DNA of 64,000 nt from Tsukamurella sp. 8F (GTDB taxonomy: Bacteria > Actinomycetota > Actinomycetes > Mycobacteriales > Mycobacteriaceae): NCBI RefSeq assembly GCF_029167375.1, contig NZ_JARFTP010000005.1, positions 62,001 to 126,000 of the forward strand, in the 5' to 3' direction. Both the position numbers and the translations under genes were made by a program. How positions within the stretch are numbered: position 1 is the first letter of the stretch; each line of letters opens with the position of its first letter. Of the stretch, positions 1 through 9,180 are shown in pieces. The notes under the pieces were generated by a model. It made no database searches and had not been told where the DNA came from. It worked only from the letters and a program-made list of their open reading frames with translations.

Positions 1-996
1 CTCGGTCAGACCGTACGCCTGCGCGACCCGGTCGAAGTGCAGTTCGTCGAGCATTCGCGGAAACAGGTTGTCCGGCACGGTAGCCGCGCCGCACGTGGCG
101 AAACGCAGTGACGTGGTGTCGAACCGGGACAGCTGCGGCTCGCCCAGGAGTCCGATGAAGACGGTCGGTGCGCCGGGGAGGACGGTGATCCGCTCAGCCT
201 CGATCCACGCCAACAGCGAGGGTGGGTCGAAAGTCAGGACCGGATGGATGGACGAACCCGCCGTGAGCGCCGCGATGACGCCGGCCTTGTACCCGAAGCC
301 GTGGAAGAAAGGACTGACGATGCCGTACCGGTCGCTAGGCGACAGCTCGGCACCCTCCGCCCAGGTGCGTCCGATCCCGACCGTCTGCCGGTGGCTGGAC
401 ATCACTCCCTTGGGGCGGCCCGTGGTTCCCGACGTGTAGAGCACATCGCACAGGGTGTCCGGGGTGACTCCGGCGATCGCTGCGTCGAGCGCACCCGCCT
501 CGGTTCTCACCCCGCCGGCGAGGAACTCGTCCCAGCCCAGCGCTGCGCCGCCGAACCCGAGATCGATAACGGTCCGCAGCGATGGCAGACCCGGAATCGG
601 ACCGTCACCGCCGACCGTCGCGTCCGGTGCATCGCGAAGCATCCCCAGGTAGTCGGTTTCCAGAAACCCGTTACAGAGCAACAGAACCCGCGCTCCGGAA
701 CGCTCCAGCACGTCCCTAGCCTCGGGCCCGCGGTATCGGGTGTTGAGTGGGACCACCGCTGCCCCGATCATCTGCGCGCCCAGCAGCGCGAGCACGAACT
801 CGTGTCGGTTCGGCGCCCAGATGGCCACCCGGTCACCACTGCCGACGCCCAGCGCGAGATACGCCGTCGCGGTCCGCCGCACTGCGTCGTACAGCTCGGC
901 ATAGGTCAGCGTCACAGCGTGATCCGTGATCGCGAGGGCACCGGCGTGCAGTTCGGCAGCCTCCCGGACGAGGCCGGGGACGGTGTCCGGGGACAT
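1..996 (-). CDS. fadD3: Acyl-CoA synthetase, FadD3-like (3' end beyond window)
   Basis: An AMP-forming acyl-CoA ligase of the ANL family; the reading frame is open from the ATG at 996 to the left edge, giving 332 residues of a protein usually near 500. The ATP/AMP-binding loop LYTSGTTGRPKG lies near residues 183-194, and the fragment ends in the A5-type motif AYGLTE. The ATG overlaps the TGA of ipdB (TGATG), so it is translated in the same operon as ipdAB. In M. tuberculosis FadD3 activates the steroid ring C/D propionate HIP to HIP-CoA, and IpdAB opens the last ring. The family call is firm; the HIP substrate is inferred from the ipdAB neighbours. A medium-chain ligase is the alternative. 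Confidence 0.8.
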   Translation of the reverse strand, partial: MSPDTVPGLVREAAELHAGALAITDHAVTLTYAELYDAVRRTATAYLALGVGSGDRVAIWAPNRHEFVLALLGAQMIGAAVVPLNTRYRGPEARDVLERSGARVLLLCNGFLETDYLGMLRDAPDATVGGDGPIPGLPSLRTVIDLGFGGAALGWDEFLAGGVRTEAGALDAAIAGVTPDTLCDVLYTSGTTGRPKGVMSSHRQTVGIGRTWAEGAELSPSDRYGIVSPFFHGFGYKAGVIAALTAGSSIHPVLTFDPPSLLAWIEAERITVLPGAPTVFIGLLGEPQLSRFDTTSLRFATCGAATVPDNLFPRMLDELHFDRVAQAYGLTE

Positions 997-1754
997 CAGG
1001 TGCGGACCTCGCGATCGCGCAGCGAGCCGGGGTCGATCGCGGTCCGGATGAGCCCCAACTCCTCCGCGTCGGGAGCCCGCGTCGTGCCTGCGGAGGACGC
1101 GTCGATATCGAATCCCGTCGCCGCCTGTAGCTGTTCGACCGTGACGCCGGGGTGCAGGGAGCGCACCTTCAGACCCCCCTCATCGTCGTAGTCGAGAACC
1201 GCGAGGTCGGTGACGACTACGCCCAGGTCGTGGAATCGCAGCGGCGCTCCGGCGGCCGTGGCGCGGTCGTTGCCCACGCCCGACACCACATCGACCTTCT
1301 CCACGAAGACGCGCGTGGAATGCCGGGGCACCCAGTAGTCGGTGCGATGGTTGGCGGTGTTGCCGGGCGCGCCGCGTACGCCGATGAGCTGACGGTACGG
1401 TTTGCGCCAGTCGCCGATGGCGGAGATGTTCTGGTTGCCGTACCGGTCGATCTGGCTGGCCCCCATCATCGAATGGCGGCGCCCGCCCGCCAGGACGGTG
1501 AAGATGTCGCGGAACGGTATCCACCCCTCGATCAGGCCACCGGCGTCGGCGCCGTGGCCGAGTGGCGCGGGCTCCGCCATGAGGAAGCACGTGCCGTCCG
1601 TGAGGACGAGATCCGGGTTGTGGGTCAGGCGCGCGAGTCGCGCGCCGATGTTGGGGACGAGCCCCACGGCGTGCGCGAGCACCTCGCCACTGTCGCGCCA
1701 CGCGTCGCTGCACGCGGTCACGCAGATCTCGGCCCGCGTGGCGTCGTCGGTCAT
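996..1754 (-). CDS. ipdB: IpdB, beta subunit of COCHEA-CoA hydrolase
   Basis: This is a CoA-transferase-fold protein of about 252 residues, starting MTDDATRAEICVTACSDAWR. In cholesterol degradation IpdA and IpdB form a heteromer that hydrolytically opens the final C ring of COCHEA-CoA, although the fold is that of class I CoA transferases. The start at 1754 is chosen because it follows the ipdA stop with a 4-bp ATGA overlap; the frame is open further upstream, but only through the end of ipdA. Order ipdA-ipdB-fadD3 with overlapping stops and starts implies strict co-translation. The subunit assignment rests on the gene pair and on similarity to Rv3552. Confidence 0.85.
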   Translation of the reverse strand: MTDDATRAEICVTACSDAWRDSGEVLAHAVGLVPNIGARLARLTHNPDLVLTDGTCFLMAEPAPLGHGADAGGLIEGWIPFRDIFTVLAGGRRHSMMGASQIDRYGNQNISAIGDWRKPYRQLIGVRGAPGNTANHRTDYWVPRHSTRVFVEKVDVVSGVGNDRATAAGAPLRFHDLGVVVTDLAVLDYDDEGGLKVRSLHPGVTVEQLQAATGFDIDASSAGTTRAPDAEELGLIRTAIDPGSLRDREVRT

Positions 1755-2623
1755 GCGCGCTCCTTCGCAGCGCTGGAAGAGAACTCGGCCACGGCGTCCT
1801 GGTATGCGGATTCGTCGCCGGACAGATAGGTGGAGGTGAATTCGGCCCATGCGGCGCCGTCGGCGGCCGCGGACGCGTAGTGCTTCTGGAAGGCTTCGTC
1901 GCGTGGATGGTCAGGCTCGCAGCTCGTGAAGTGCGCGCCGTTCGGCGTCTCGAGCACGCCGCTCGTGAACAGCCGGCTGATGAGCAGGGTGTGGTGCGAT
2001 GCGGTGGCCGTGAGTTCTGCGGTGGGGACTATCCGCTCCGCCGACATGTAGGTCTCGTCGGCGGCCATGGCGAACAGGTCGTCGAAATACGGGTCCGGCC
2101 CCAGGTATTGGCCGTTGCCGATCGCGTCTGCACGGTTGACGTGGATGAGCGCGGCGTCGAGGCGGATGCCTGGCACGGCGACGTACTCGTCGTCGTCGTA
2201 CGGTGATCGGACGGTCTTCAGCCCGGGGTTCATCGTCATTACGTCGCTGGCCATGCCGGCGCGGATCGGCATGAAGGACAGGCGATTCGCTCCCGCACGC
2301 AGGGCGGCGACGAACATGCCCTCGTCGTACTCGGTGGTCTCGACGGTGCCCGCCTCCCTGGCCGCGCGGAAGTGCGGATCGAGGGGGATGCTGTCGAGCG
2401 ACACGAACCCGTATATCAGGTGCCGCACCCTGCCGGCGGCGCACAGCAGGCCCACGTCGGGGCCGCCGAACGTGACCACCGTCAGGTCCGTGATATCGCT
2501 GCGCAGGACCTCGCGGACCATGGCCATCGGTTTGCGCCGCGACCCCCAACCTCCGATGCCCAGAGTCATGCCCGAGCGGAGTCGACCGGGCAGGCGGTCC
2601 AGCGGCATGGTCTTGTCGCCCAT
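1751..2623 (-). CDS. ipdA: IpdA, alpha subunit of COCHEA-CoA hydrolase
   Basis: A 290-residue CoA-transferase-family protein, first gene of the ipdA-ipdB-fadD3 operon. The N-terminal stretch LRSGMTLGIGGWGSRRKPMA is the glycine-rich segment characteristic of the Rv3551 family. It acts with IpdB in ring C opening of the steroid nucleus after side-chain and A/B-ring removal. The ATG at 2623 (MGDKTMPLDRL) is preferred; an in-frame ATG at 2608 is possible. A KstR2-like operator lies 20-33 bp upstream. In mycobacteria these genes sit in the kstR2 cluster far from purine genes, so their position beside purSQ is a rearrangement relative to M. tuberculosis. Confidence 0.85.
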   Translation of the reverse strand: MGDKTMPLDRLPGRLRSGMTLGIGGWGSRRKPMAMVREVLRSDITDLTVVTFGGPDVGLLCAAGRVRHLIYGFVSLDSIPLDPHFRAAREAGTVETTEYDEGMFVAALRAGANRLSFMPIRAGMASDVMTMNPGLKTVRSPYDDDEYVAVPGIRLDAALIHVNRADAIGNGQYLGPDPYFDDLFAMAADETYMSAERIVPTAELTATASHHTLLISRLFTSGVLETPNGAHFTSCEPDHPRDEAFQKHYASAAADGAAWAEFTSTYLSGDESAYQDAVAEFSSSAAKERA

Positions 2624-2642
2624 ACTCCGTCCTCACTATCGA

Positions 2643-2656
2643 ACCTAACGCTTGAT
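2643..2656. promoter_or_regulatory. KstR2-like operator
   Basis: ACCTAACGCTTGAT matches the published KstR2 motif AnCAAGnnCTTGnT at 8 of its 10 fixed positions; the right half CTTGnT is exact and the left half is degenerate. It lies in the 105-bp gap between ipdA and the divergent ketosteroid-isomerase-like gene, where a repressor of the HIP regulon would act. An overlapping 5-bp inverted repeat, ACGCT-N8-AGCGT (2648-2665), is also present. No kstR2 gene is in the window. Confidence 0.4.
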
Positions 2657-2728
2657 TGGTAGCGTAGCAGCGGCGAGTGCTCGTCGGCAGTCCGTTGGCG
2701 GGTTCGCCCACGTGGAGGAGAGGGCTTC

Positions 2729-3196
2729 ATGAACGAGTCGGTCGACAGGCGGATCCGCAGCACCGTCGAGGCATACGTGGAACGGGTCGGCAGCGGCACC
2801 GGCGCGGAGATCGCCGCGCTATACGCCGACGACGCGACGCTCGAGGATCCGGTGGGCTCCGAGCCGAAGGTCGGGCGCGCGGCGATCACGGCCTTCTACG
2901 AGCAGATCGAACCGATGCGGCGCAGTACCGAGCTGCTCGCGGTGCGCGTGGCGGGCGACTCCGCGGCGTTCCACTTCCGCATCGTCACCACCGCGCCGGA
3001 GGGAGCCGTCGACATCACACCCATCGACGTCATGACGTTCGACGGCGAAGGGCGCGTCACGAGCATGCGCGCCTACTGGGCCCCGCAGGACGCGCGCTTC
3101 ACGCCCGCCGGTCAATCCAGCTCGACCGGCACCTCGTCGGGGAAGGGGAGGAACTCCGTCGCCGGGTCGGCGAGGCGCCCGAGCTGGCCCAGGTAG
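2729..3196 (+). CDS. Ketosteroid isomerase-like (NTF2-fold) protein
   Basis: A 155-residue SnoaL/NTF2-like protein resembling steroid delta-isomerase. Tyr16 (EAYVER) and Asp40 (TLEDPVG) sit at the positions of the catalytic Tyr and Asp of the Pseudomonas putida enzyme, and a later Asp occurs in the PIDVMTFDG strand. The start has a strong GGAGGAGAGG ribosome site. The fold ends at MRAYWAPQDARF, near residue 123; the family usually stops at 125-131 residues, yet here the frame runs about 27 residues further, ending SARRPSWPR, and 85 bp into the opposite-strand MBL gene. The tail looks like loss of an earlier stop. It probably shifts the delta-5 double bond in steroid catabolism, consistent with divergent ipdAB-fadD3. 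Confidence 0.75.
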   Translation: MNESVDRRIRSTVEAYVERVGSGTGAEIAALYADDATLEDPVGSEPKVGRAAITAFYEQIEPMRRSTELLAVRVAGDSAAFHFRIVTTAPEGAVDITPIDVMTFDGEGRVTSMRAYWAPQDARFTPAGQSSSTGTSSGKGRNSVAGSARRPSWPR

Positions 3197-3759
3197 ATGC
3201 TCGCACCGAAGTCCGACAGCAGTGCGTCGTGGATCGGCACGGCGCGCCGCGGCTTGACGGCCCGCAGGAAGTCGACGGTCTCCGACAGCTTGGCCCAGGG
3301 CGCGTTGGCGGGCACGCCCAACACCTCGACGTCGACATCGGGGACGAATAGCGCGTCGCCGGGGTGATAGAAGCGAGCGGGGCGGTCGCCGCTGCCCAGC
3401 AGGAACGACGTGTTGTCGATCTGCGGGATGTCCGGATGGATGATCGCGTGCCGGCCGCCGACGGCGCGGGCGGTGAGGCCGCCGATCGTGAAGGTGTCTC
3501 CCGCCGCGGCCGCGTGCCAGCCGCCGCCCAGCTGCGCGGCGGTCGTCGGATCGGCCAGCAACGTCGCGCCTGGATTCGCCTCCACGAGGGAGGGGAGGCG
3601 GTCGACGTCGACGTGATCCGGGTGCTGGTGGGTTATGACGATGGCGTCCAGGCCGGTCAGGCCCTCGAAGCCGTGGGAGAAGCTGCCCGGGTCGAAGAGC
3701 ACGGTCGTGCCCTCCGCTTCCACGAGCACGCAGGAATGGTGGAAGTGGGTGACTCGCAT
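3112..3759 (-). CDS. MBL-fold metal-dependent hydrolase (Rv0786c-like)
   Basis: A 215-residue metallo-beta-lactamase-fold protein of the UlaG-like group. The metal motif THQHPDH is at residues 43-49 (His44, His46, Asp48, His49). The ATG at 3759 (MRVTHFHHSCVLVE) is preferred because the family begins with this strand; the frame is open for 29 more codons upstream but that part is not conserved in character. The gene lies divergent to purS, as Rv0786c does in M. tuberculosis. Its substrate is unknown. Its 3' end overlaps the ketosteroid-isomerase-like gene by 85 bp, tail to tail. Confidence 0.85.
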   Translation of the reverse strand: MRVTHFHHSCVLVEAEGTTVLFDPGSFSHGFEGLTGLDAIVITHQHPDHVDVDRLPSLVEANPGATLLADPTTAAQLGGGWHAAAAGDTFTIGGLTARAVGGRHAIIHPDIPQIDNTSFLLGSGDRPARFYHPGDALFVPDVDVEVLGVPANAPWAKLSETVDFLRAVKPRRAVPIHDALLSDFGASIYLGQLGRLADPATEFLPFPDEVPVELD

Positions 3760-3846
3760 GGGGCCAGTATGCGCCGGTAAACTGACCGTCGCGTTGAAAG
3801 TAGAGGCTGTCTCGAGCGGCCCATCGAGCCCGGGAAGGGGCAACAC

Positions 3847-4086
3847 GTGGCGCGGATCGTTGTGGATGTCATGCCGAAGGCGGAGATCCTGGACCCCCAG
3901 GGCCAGGCCATCGTCGGCGCGCTCGGTCGGCTCGGCTACGCCGGGGTGAGCGATGTGCGGCAGGGCAAGCGGTTCGAGCTCGAGGTGGCCGACGATGTCG
4001 ATGACGAGGCGCTCGAGAAGATCGCCGAGGAACTGCTGGCGAACACCGTGATCGAGGACTTCTCGGTGAGCCGGGTGGCGAAGTGA
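3847..4086 (+). CDS. purS: Phosphoribosylformylglycinamidine synthase subunit PurS
   Basis: A 79-residue protein starting at GTG with [20 protein letters not shown], the usual PurS length and N-terminus. PurS dimers bridge PurL and PurQ and help channel ammonia in step 4 of purine synthesis (FGAR to FGAM). Its stop overlaps the purQ GTG by 4 bp. PurL, the third subunit, is encoded about 28 kb downstream at 32015, a separation also seen in mycobacteria. Confidence 0.95.
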   Translation: MARIVVDVMPKAEILDPQGQAIVGALGRLGYAGVSDVRQGKRFELEVADDVDDEALEKIAEELLANTVIEDFSVSRVAK

Positions 4087-4757
4087 CGAAGGTCGGGGTC
4101 ATCACCTTTCCCGGGACTCTCGACGACGTGGATGCGGCGCGCGCAGTCGAACGTGCGGGCGGCGAGGCGGTTGCGTTGTGGCACAAGGACGCCGATCTCA
4201 AGGGCGTCGACGCCGTGGTCGTGCCCGGCGGCTTCTCCTACGGGGACTATCTCCGGGCGGGAGCGATCGCGTCGATGGCGCCCGTGATGCGCGAGGTCGT
4301 CGACGCCGGACGCAAGGGGATGCCGATACTCGGTATCTGCAACGGCTTCCAGATCCTGTGTGAGTCCGGCCTGCTGCCGGGCGCGCTCGTACGCAACGAG
4401 GGACTGCACTTCATCTGCCGCGACCAGTGGCTGCGCGTCGAGTCGACCGACACCGCGTGGACGTCGCGTTTCGAGTCGGGGGCCGAGATCCTGGTGCCGC
4501 TCAAATCCGGCGAGGGCCGTTACGTCGCCGACGAGACGGTGCTCGACGAGATCGAGGGCGAGGGACGCGTCGCCTTCCGATATGCCGGCGACAACCCCAA
4601 CGGGGCGATGCGCTCGATTGCGGGAATCGCCTCGCCGGATGGCCGTGTCGTCGGCCTCATGCCGCACCCCGAGCACGCCACCGCGGCGCTGACGGGGCCC
4701 TCCGACGACGGACTGGGTCTCTTCTACTCCGTACTCGACGCGGTGCTGGCGGCCTGA
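4083..4757 (+). CDS. purQ: Phosphoribosylformylglycinamidine synthase subunit PurQ (glutaminase)
   Basis: A 224-residue class I glutamine amidotransferase that supplies ammonia to PurL. The nucleophile Cys86 is in GICNGFQ, and His195 and Glu197 of the triad are in LMPHPEH. The GTG start overlaps the purS TGA (GTGA). The M18 aminopeptidase starts 1 bp after its stop, so purS-purQ-aminopeptidase form one operon, as Rv0787A-Rv0788 and nearby Rv0800 suggest in M. tuberculosis. Confidence 0.95.
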   Translation: MTKVGVITFPGTLDDVDAARAVERAGGEAVALWHKDADLKGVDAVVVPGGFSYGDYLRAGAIASMAPVMREVVDAGRKGMPILGICNGFQILCESGLLPGALVRNEGLHFICRDQWLRVESTDTAWTSRFESGAEILVPLKSGEGRYVADETVLDEIEGEGRVAFRYAGDNPNGAMRSIAGIASPDGRVVGLMPHPEHATAALTGPSDDGLGLFYSVLDAVLAA

Positions 4758-4758
4758 C

Positions 4759-6060
4759 ATGAGCGGCGCACTTCTCCCCGTCGCCGAGACTGCGTTTCCC
4801 CACGCCGAGGCGATGTGCGCCTTCATCGACAGTTCGCCCTCGCCGTTCCATGTCTGCCAGACGGTGGCGCGGATGCTCGAGGACGCCGGCTTCACGGCAT
4901 TGTCGGAGGTCGACACGTGGCCCGGGCCGGGCCGCTACTTCGTGGTGCGCGGCGGCTCGATCATCGCCTTCGACTCGTCCGGCTTCGACCACGGCGAACT
5001 GCCCGCTTTCCGCATCGTCGGTGGCCACACGGACAGCCCCAACCTGCGGGTCAAGCAGAACCACGACCGCGAGTCCGTCGGTCTCGCGCAGATCCGGCTC
5101 GAGCCGTACGGTGGCGCTTGGCTGCACTCGTGGCTCGACCGGGATCTCGGCATCTCGGGCCGGATCGCCGTGCGGCAGGGCGACGAGGTGGTGCACACCG
5201 TCGTGCGGATCGACGAGCCGCTGCTGCGCGTCCCGCACCTCGCCATCCATCTGTCGGAGAACCGCAAGGGTGTCGAGCTCGATCCGCAACGACACCTGGA
5301 TGCGATCTGGGGCGCGGCATCGTCGGGGTCGTTCCTGGAACGCGTGGCCGCGTCGGAGGGATACCACGTCGAAGACGTCCTGGGCTTCGAGCTCATGGTC
5401 CACGATCTCGCGCCGGGTCGCCTGATCGGCGCCGACGGCGACCTCGTCTCAGCTCCGCGCCTCGACAACCAGTGCACCTGCTACGCGGGGACGCGCGCGC
5501 TCATCGAGGCATCGACCCGCGGGGCCGGCGTGGTGCCGGTGCTCGCGCTCTTCGATCATGAGGAGGTGGGCTCGTCATCGGATCGCGGTGCGGGTTCGGA
5601 CTTCCTCATCACGATGCTGGAGCGGATCGCACTGACTCACGGGCTGGGCCGCGAGGATTTCCTGCGCGCGCTCGCGCTGTCGGATGTCGCATCCGGCGAC
5701 ATGGCGCACGCCACGCATCCGAACTACCCGGACCGGCACGAGCCGGGGCACCACATCGCCGTCGGCGGTGGCCCCGTGCTCAAGGTCAACCAGAACCTGC
5801 GGTACGCGTCCGACGCCGACGGCGAGGCCCTGTTCGTCCTCGCAGCAGAGCAGGCGGGCGTGCCGCTGCAGCGCTATGTGCACCGGGCGGACCTGCCGTG
5901 CGGGTCCACGATCGGGCCGATCACCGCGACTCGCACCGGCTTGACGACGGTGGACGTGGGAGCACCGCAGCTCGCGATGCACAGCGCCCGCGAACTCATG
6001 GGCGCCGCGGACGTGGGGTATTACTCAGCTGCGTTGACGGCGTTCCTCGCGCCGGCGTAA
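4759..6060 (+). CDS. M18 family zinc aminopeptidase
   Basis: A 433-residue aspartyl-aminopeptidase-family enzyme (M18, Rv0800/PepC-like) that trims acidic or hydrophobic N-terminal residues from peptides in the cytoplasm. Metal and catalytic residues are visible: GGHTDSP (His90, Asp92), DNQCTCYAG (Asp236) and FDHEEVGS (Glu268, Glu269). The C-terminal motif [10 protein letters not shown] is typical of the family. It follows purQ by 1 bp. The last 65 bp overlap, tail to tail, the iron-siderophore binding protein gene on the other strand. Confidence 0.92.
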   Translation: MSGALLPVAETAFPHAEAMCAFIDSSPSPFHVCQTVARMLEDAGFTALSEVDTWPGPGRYFVVRGGSIIAFDSSGFDHGELPAFRIVGGHTDSPNLRVKQNHDRESVGLAQIRLEPYGGAWLHSWLDRDLGISGRIAVRQGDEVVHTVVRIDEPLLRVPHLAIHLSENRKGVELDPQRHLDAIWGAASSGSFLERVAASEGYHVEDVLGFELMVHDLAPGRLIGADGDLVSAPRLDNQCTCYAGTRALIEASTRGAGVVPVLALFDHEEVGSSSDRGAGSDFLITMLERIALTHGLGREDFLRALALSDVASGDMAHATHPNYPDRHEPGHHIAVGGGPVLKVNQNLRYASDADGEALFVLAAEQAGVPLQRYVHRADLPCGSTIGPITATRTGLTTVDVGAPQLAMHSARELMGAADVGYYSAALTAFLAPA

Positions 6061-6973
6061 TCGGCGCTGCGGACATGAACTTCTTCATGTCCGCGAGCAC
6101 CCGGTCCGCTGCCACGACTGATGCGTTGATGAACCACGGGTCGACATCGACCTCGAAGGCGTGTCCGCGGCGTACCGTCGGGAGCTGTTTCCAGACGTCC
6201 TTCGACGTGATGCCGGACGAGTCGCCGGGGAATGCATAGAACAGCCAGTCGGCGTCGAGGAGGTCGGTGCGCTCGAAGGAGAGGCTGTGACCGGCGGTGT
6301 CGTCGAAGCGCTGGGATAGCGGCCGGGTCAGGCCGGCGTCGGCGGCGACAATACTCGCGAGGGCGAGCGTGCCGAAGTACAGGTACTCGGATCCCTTGCC
6401 GCGCACCAGGGATACGGTATCGGCGCTACCACGCGCGGCGCCCCAGTCGTGGGCTCGTCGCTCGTAGCCGGCGAGCAACTCGTCGCCCTGCGCGCCCTTG
6501 CGCAGGGCGTCGGCAACCACTTTCAGGTCGCTCTTGAAGTTCTCCGACCCACCCGACGTGAGGACGGTCTTGGTGATCTGTGCCAGGGAGTTGTTGAGTT
6601 GCTTGGTATTCCGCTTGTTCGAAAGGATCAGATCCGGTTTCAGTGCCGCCACCTTCTCCATGTCGGGAGTCATGCGTTCGCCGACTATCGTGATGGCGTC
6701 GAGGTCGTACCGGGAGCCGAACGCGTCCTGGATGTACGCGGGGATGCCACGGCTGTCGGTGGCTTGGGATACGGCGACCGCGAGACCCACGGGCACGATC
6801 CCCAGTGCAAGGCAGTGATCGAGATGGCCGGTGGACAATGCGATCACGCGCTTCGGGGCGTCGGCAGCGGAGGACGCCGACCGGCTCGTCGGGGCGCCGC
6901 ACGCGGCGAGGAGTGTGGCGGCGCCGAATCCGGCGGCACCGCCGAGCATGGCGCGGCGCGTCATCTTCTTCAT
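5996..6973 (-). CDS. Iron-siderophore ABC transporter substrate-binding lipoprotein
   Basis: A 325-residue FecB/FhuD-type periplasmic-binding-fold lipoprotein. It begins [12 protein letters not shown] and has a twin-arginine-like TRR followed by the lipobox LLAAC with Cys25, so it is probably exported and anchored at the outer face of the membrane. It would deliver a ferric siderophore to a permease encoded elsewhere; no permease or ATPase gene is adjacent. The ATG at 6973 is chosen because it starts the signal peptide; the frame extends 30 codons upstream without one. An IdeR-like box abuts the ATG. Its C-terminus overlaps the aminopeptidase gene by 65 bp. Confidence 0.85.
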   Translation of the reverse strand: MKKMTRRAMLGGAAGFGAATLLAACGAPTSRSASSAADAPKRVIALSTGHLDHCLALGIVPVGLAVAVSQATDSRGIPAYIQDAFGSRYDLDAITIVGERMTPDMEKVAALKPDLILSNKRNTKQLNNSLAQITKTVLTSGGSENFKSDLKVVADALRKGAQGDELLAGYERRAHDWGAARGSADTVSLVRGKGSEYLYFGTLALASIVAADAGLTRPLSQRFDDTAGHSLSFERTDLLDADWLFYAFPGDSSGITSKDVWKQLPTVRRGHAFEVDVDPWFINASVVAADRVLADMKKFMSAAPITPARGTPSTQLSNTPRPRRP

Positions 6974-6974
6974 A

Positions 6975-6993
6975 TTAGGTAACCCTATCTTGC
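6975..6993. promoter_or_regulatory. IdeR/DtxR-like iron box
   Basis: TTAGGTAACCCTATCTTGC matches the 19-bp DtxR/IdeR consensus TTAGGTTAGSCTAACCTAA at about 12 positions, including the whole TTAGGT half. It begins 2 bp upstream of the siderophore-binding lipoprotein ATG, so bound repressor would cover the translation start and probably the transcription start. This predicts de-repression under low iron. Confidence 0.6.
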
Positions 6994-7121
6994 CTGGTGC
7001 TGGTGCGGCGAGACACCTCGTGGCCGGGTCTTGACGTTCTTTGTGGAGTTCGAGCATACTCACGGACTATCAGTCGTTCACAGAGTGATACTCGGTCAAT
7101 CGCCGGCGTGAGGAGAGACAG

Positions 7122-7991
7122 ATGGTCGTACGGGATGTCGCACTCTCGGCGGGGACGATCCGCTACCGTGACAGCGGGAGCGGGCCGGCCGTCGTATGCG
7201 TGCACGGCGTGTTCGCCGATTGCGCCGTGTGGCGGAAGATCGAATCCCCTCTGGTATCAGCTGGTTTGCGTGTCGTGACACCGACGCTGCCATTGGGTGC
7301 GCACGTTCTGCCGATGGCCGTGGACGCCGATCTGTCTCCACGCGCGGTGGCGGGTCTGGTGGCCGAATTCCTCGATGCGCTCGATCTGCGGGACGTGACG
7401 TTGGTGGCTACCGACACCGGTGGCGCGATCGTGCAGCTCCTGCTCGCCAGCGGACGCCACGACCGTATCCGCGGGGTGGTGTTGACGCCATGCGACTCGT
7501 TCGACAACTTCCTGCCGCGTTCGATCCGGATCATGCAGTACATCGCGCGCGTCCCGGGACTTCGGGTGGCGGCGCTCCAACCGTTGCGCCTTCGACCGGT
7601 GCAGCGCTCGACCTATCGCACCTTGGCCAAACACGGTGTCCCCGACGAGGTCGCGGCAGCGTGGATGCGGCCGCTGCTGTCCGACCGGGGGGTGCAGCGT
7701 GACATGTCGCGTTTTCTGGCGGCGATCGACCACCGCGACACCCTGGCCGCCGCCGAGACCTTGCGCAGCTTCGAGAAACCGGTCTTGCTGGTGTGGCCGC
7801 GGCGGGCGCCGTTCTTCCCCTTGAAACACGCTCACCGATGGGTCGAGATGCTTCCGGACGCACGGTTGGTGGACGCCGGTGACAGCTACACCTTCGTCTC
7901 CGAGGACGAGCCGGAACTCCTCGCCAGGGAGATCACGACATTCACCCTGCACCGTCGAACTGTAGGGGAGGCTGCGCATGACCGGGACTGA
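7122..7991 (+). CDS. Alpha/beta-fold hydrolase with Asp nucleophile elbow
   Basis: A 289-residue alpha/beta hydrolase. The nucleophile elbow is ATDTGG, which puts Asp98 rather than Ser at the nucleophile position, as in haloalkane dehalogenases and epoxide hydrolases. The oxyanion segment CVHGVFAD is at residues 26-33. Where a catalytic His normally follows (GHxP), the sequence reads DAGDSYTFVSEDEP, so no His is evident. I have the impression that such DSYTF variants recur in actinobacteria, but could not check. The ATG at 7122 has an AGGAGAGA ribosome site. It is the first gene of a three-gene operon with the M28 peptidase (14-bp overlap) and the crotonase. Substrate unknown. Confidence 0.8.
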   Translation: MVVRDVALSAGTIRYRDSGSGPAVVCVHGVFADCAVWRKIESPLVSAGLRVVTPTLPLGAHVLPMAVDADLSPRAVAGLVAEFLDALDLRDVTLVATDTGGAIVQLLLASGRHDRIRGVVLTPCDSFDNFLPRSIRIMQYIARVPGLRVAALQPLRLRPVQRSTYRTLAKHGVPDEVAAAWMRPLLSDRGVQRDMSRFLAAIDHRDTLAAAETLRSFEKPVLLVWPRRAPFFPLKHAHRWVEMLPDARLVDAGDSYTFVSEDEPELLAREITTFTLHRRTVGEAAHDRD

Positions 7992-9180
7992 CGGCCCGAC
8001 CCGGGGTGTCCCGCAGGAAGAGTCGGCACCGAAAGATCATGAACGAGAACGACTCTACCGGGACGTCGCTCGTCTGGTCGAGTTCGATCGGCGCACTGCG
8101 ACAGTCGGTGAGCACCGATCTGCGCAGTACATAGCCGGCGAGTTGGTCGCGCTCGGTGCCGCGGACGTTGCCACGCCGACCTTTCGGACGCAGTCGTCAT
8201 GGGCACCGGCGCATCTGGCCCATGTCGCGATCACCGCGGCCGCAGCGGCGTTCCCCCACCGCACCGCCCGGATGGTGGCTGCGCTGACTGCGATCTCCTA
8301 TGAACTCGAGGTATCGGGTCGCAGCCAGTGGGTGCGGCGACTGATCCCGGCCCGGCGTGGCACGTCTGTGACGGCCCGCATACCGGCCGGTGGGCGGTCG
8401 TATCGCACCCTGATCCTGGTGGCTCACCACGACGCGGCGCACAACGGGTGGGTATGGCAGCGGTCGGCCGTGGCGGCCAGCCAGTGGTTGTCGAGGCGCA
8501 CGGGCCGCGCCGTCCCCAGCCATGTACCGGCCCTGTCCGCGATGGTGGCGGCCGCCGTGCCAGGACGCGTGCCGCGTCTCGTCGCTGCCGGTGTGTTGGC
8601 GGGAAGCGCGGCGCTGATGGCGCAGTCTATGCGCAGCCGCACCACACCGGGTGCCAACGACAACGCCTCCGGTGTGGCCGCGGTACTCGAACTCGCGCGC
8701 CGGTTGATCGCCGATCCGCTGCCCGGCACCACTGTGCTGGTGGTACTCCCCGGCGGCGAAGAGGTCGGCAACACCGGTATCCGCCAGTGGCTGCGACACA
8801 ATCGACCCCAGCTCGATCCCGAGACCACCTTGGCGATCAACCTCGACGCGGTGGGCAGCCACGGCCCACTGGCCGTCGCATACCGCGAGAGTCTCAGCAA
8901 TCCGCTGTCGCGACAGGCGGTGCGGCGGGCACGCGAATGCGCTGCCGAGCTGGGTATCGACATCCGGACCAGGGCGATCCCGAACCCCACCGACGCTGTC
9001 GGATTGACGCACGCCGGGCTGACCACCGTCTCCCTGTTGTCCGACGAAGACGGCTGGATCAGCCATCTGCACCGTAGCTCCGACACGATCGACCAGGTCG
9101 ACTGGCGGACGGTCGGCCACGCGGTCACGCTGAGCCATCACATCGCCGCAGCCTGGGCAGCCGAAGGAGACCGACGATGA
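7978..9180 (+). CDS. M28-family metallopeptidase
   Basis: A 400-residue zinc exopeptidase of family M28. Conserved residues are visible: AHHDAAHNG (His150, Asp152), GANDNASG (Asp228, bridging), GGEEVGN (Glu261, Glu262), NLDAVG (Asp290) and a late HRSSDT. A hydrophobic stretch at about 185-215 interrupts the catalytic domain, and no signal peptide is seen, so it may be a membrane-associated cytoplasmic enzyme. It overlaps the upstream hydrolase by 14 bp and the downstream crotonase by 4 bp. An aminopeptidase or amidohydrolase role is likely; the substrate is unknown. Confidence 0.85.
   Translation: MTGTDGPTRGVPQEESAPKDHERERLYRDVARLVEFDRRTATVGEHRSAQYIAGELVALGAADVATPTFRTQSSWAPAHLAHVAITAAAAAFPHRTARMVAALTAISYELEVSGRSQWVRRLIPARRGTSVTARIPAGGRSYRTLILVAHHDAAHNGWVWQRSAVAASQWLSRRTGRAVPSHVPALSAMVAAAVPGRVPRLVAAGVLAGSAALMAQSMRSRTTPGANDNASGVAAVLELARRLIADPLPGTTVLVVLPGGEEVGNTGIRQWLRHNRPQLDPETTLAINLDAVGSHGPLAVAYRESLSNPLSRQAVRRARECAAELGIDIRTRAIPNPTDAVGLTHAGLTTVSLLSDEDGWISHLHRSSDTIDQVDWRTVGHAVTLSHHIAAAWAAEGDRR

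Noticed and set aside
3760-3846. Purine riboswitch before purS
   Set aside because: The 87-bp gap has no purine-aptamer core, and such riboswitches are not typical of actinobacteria.
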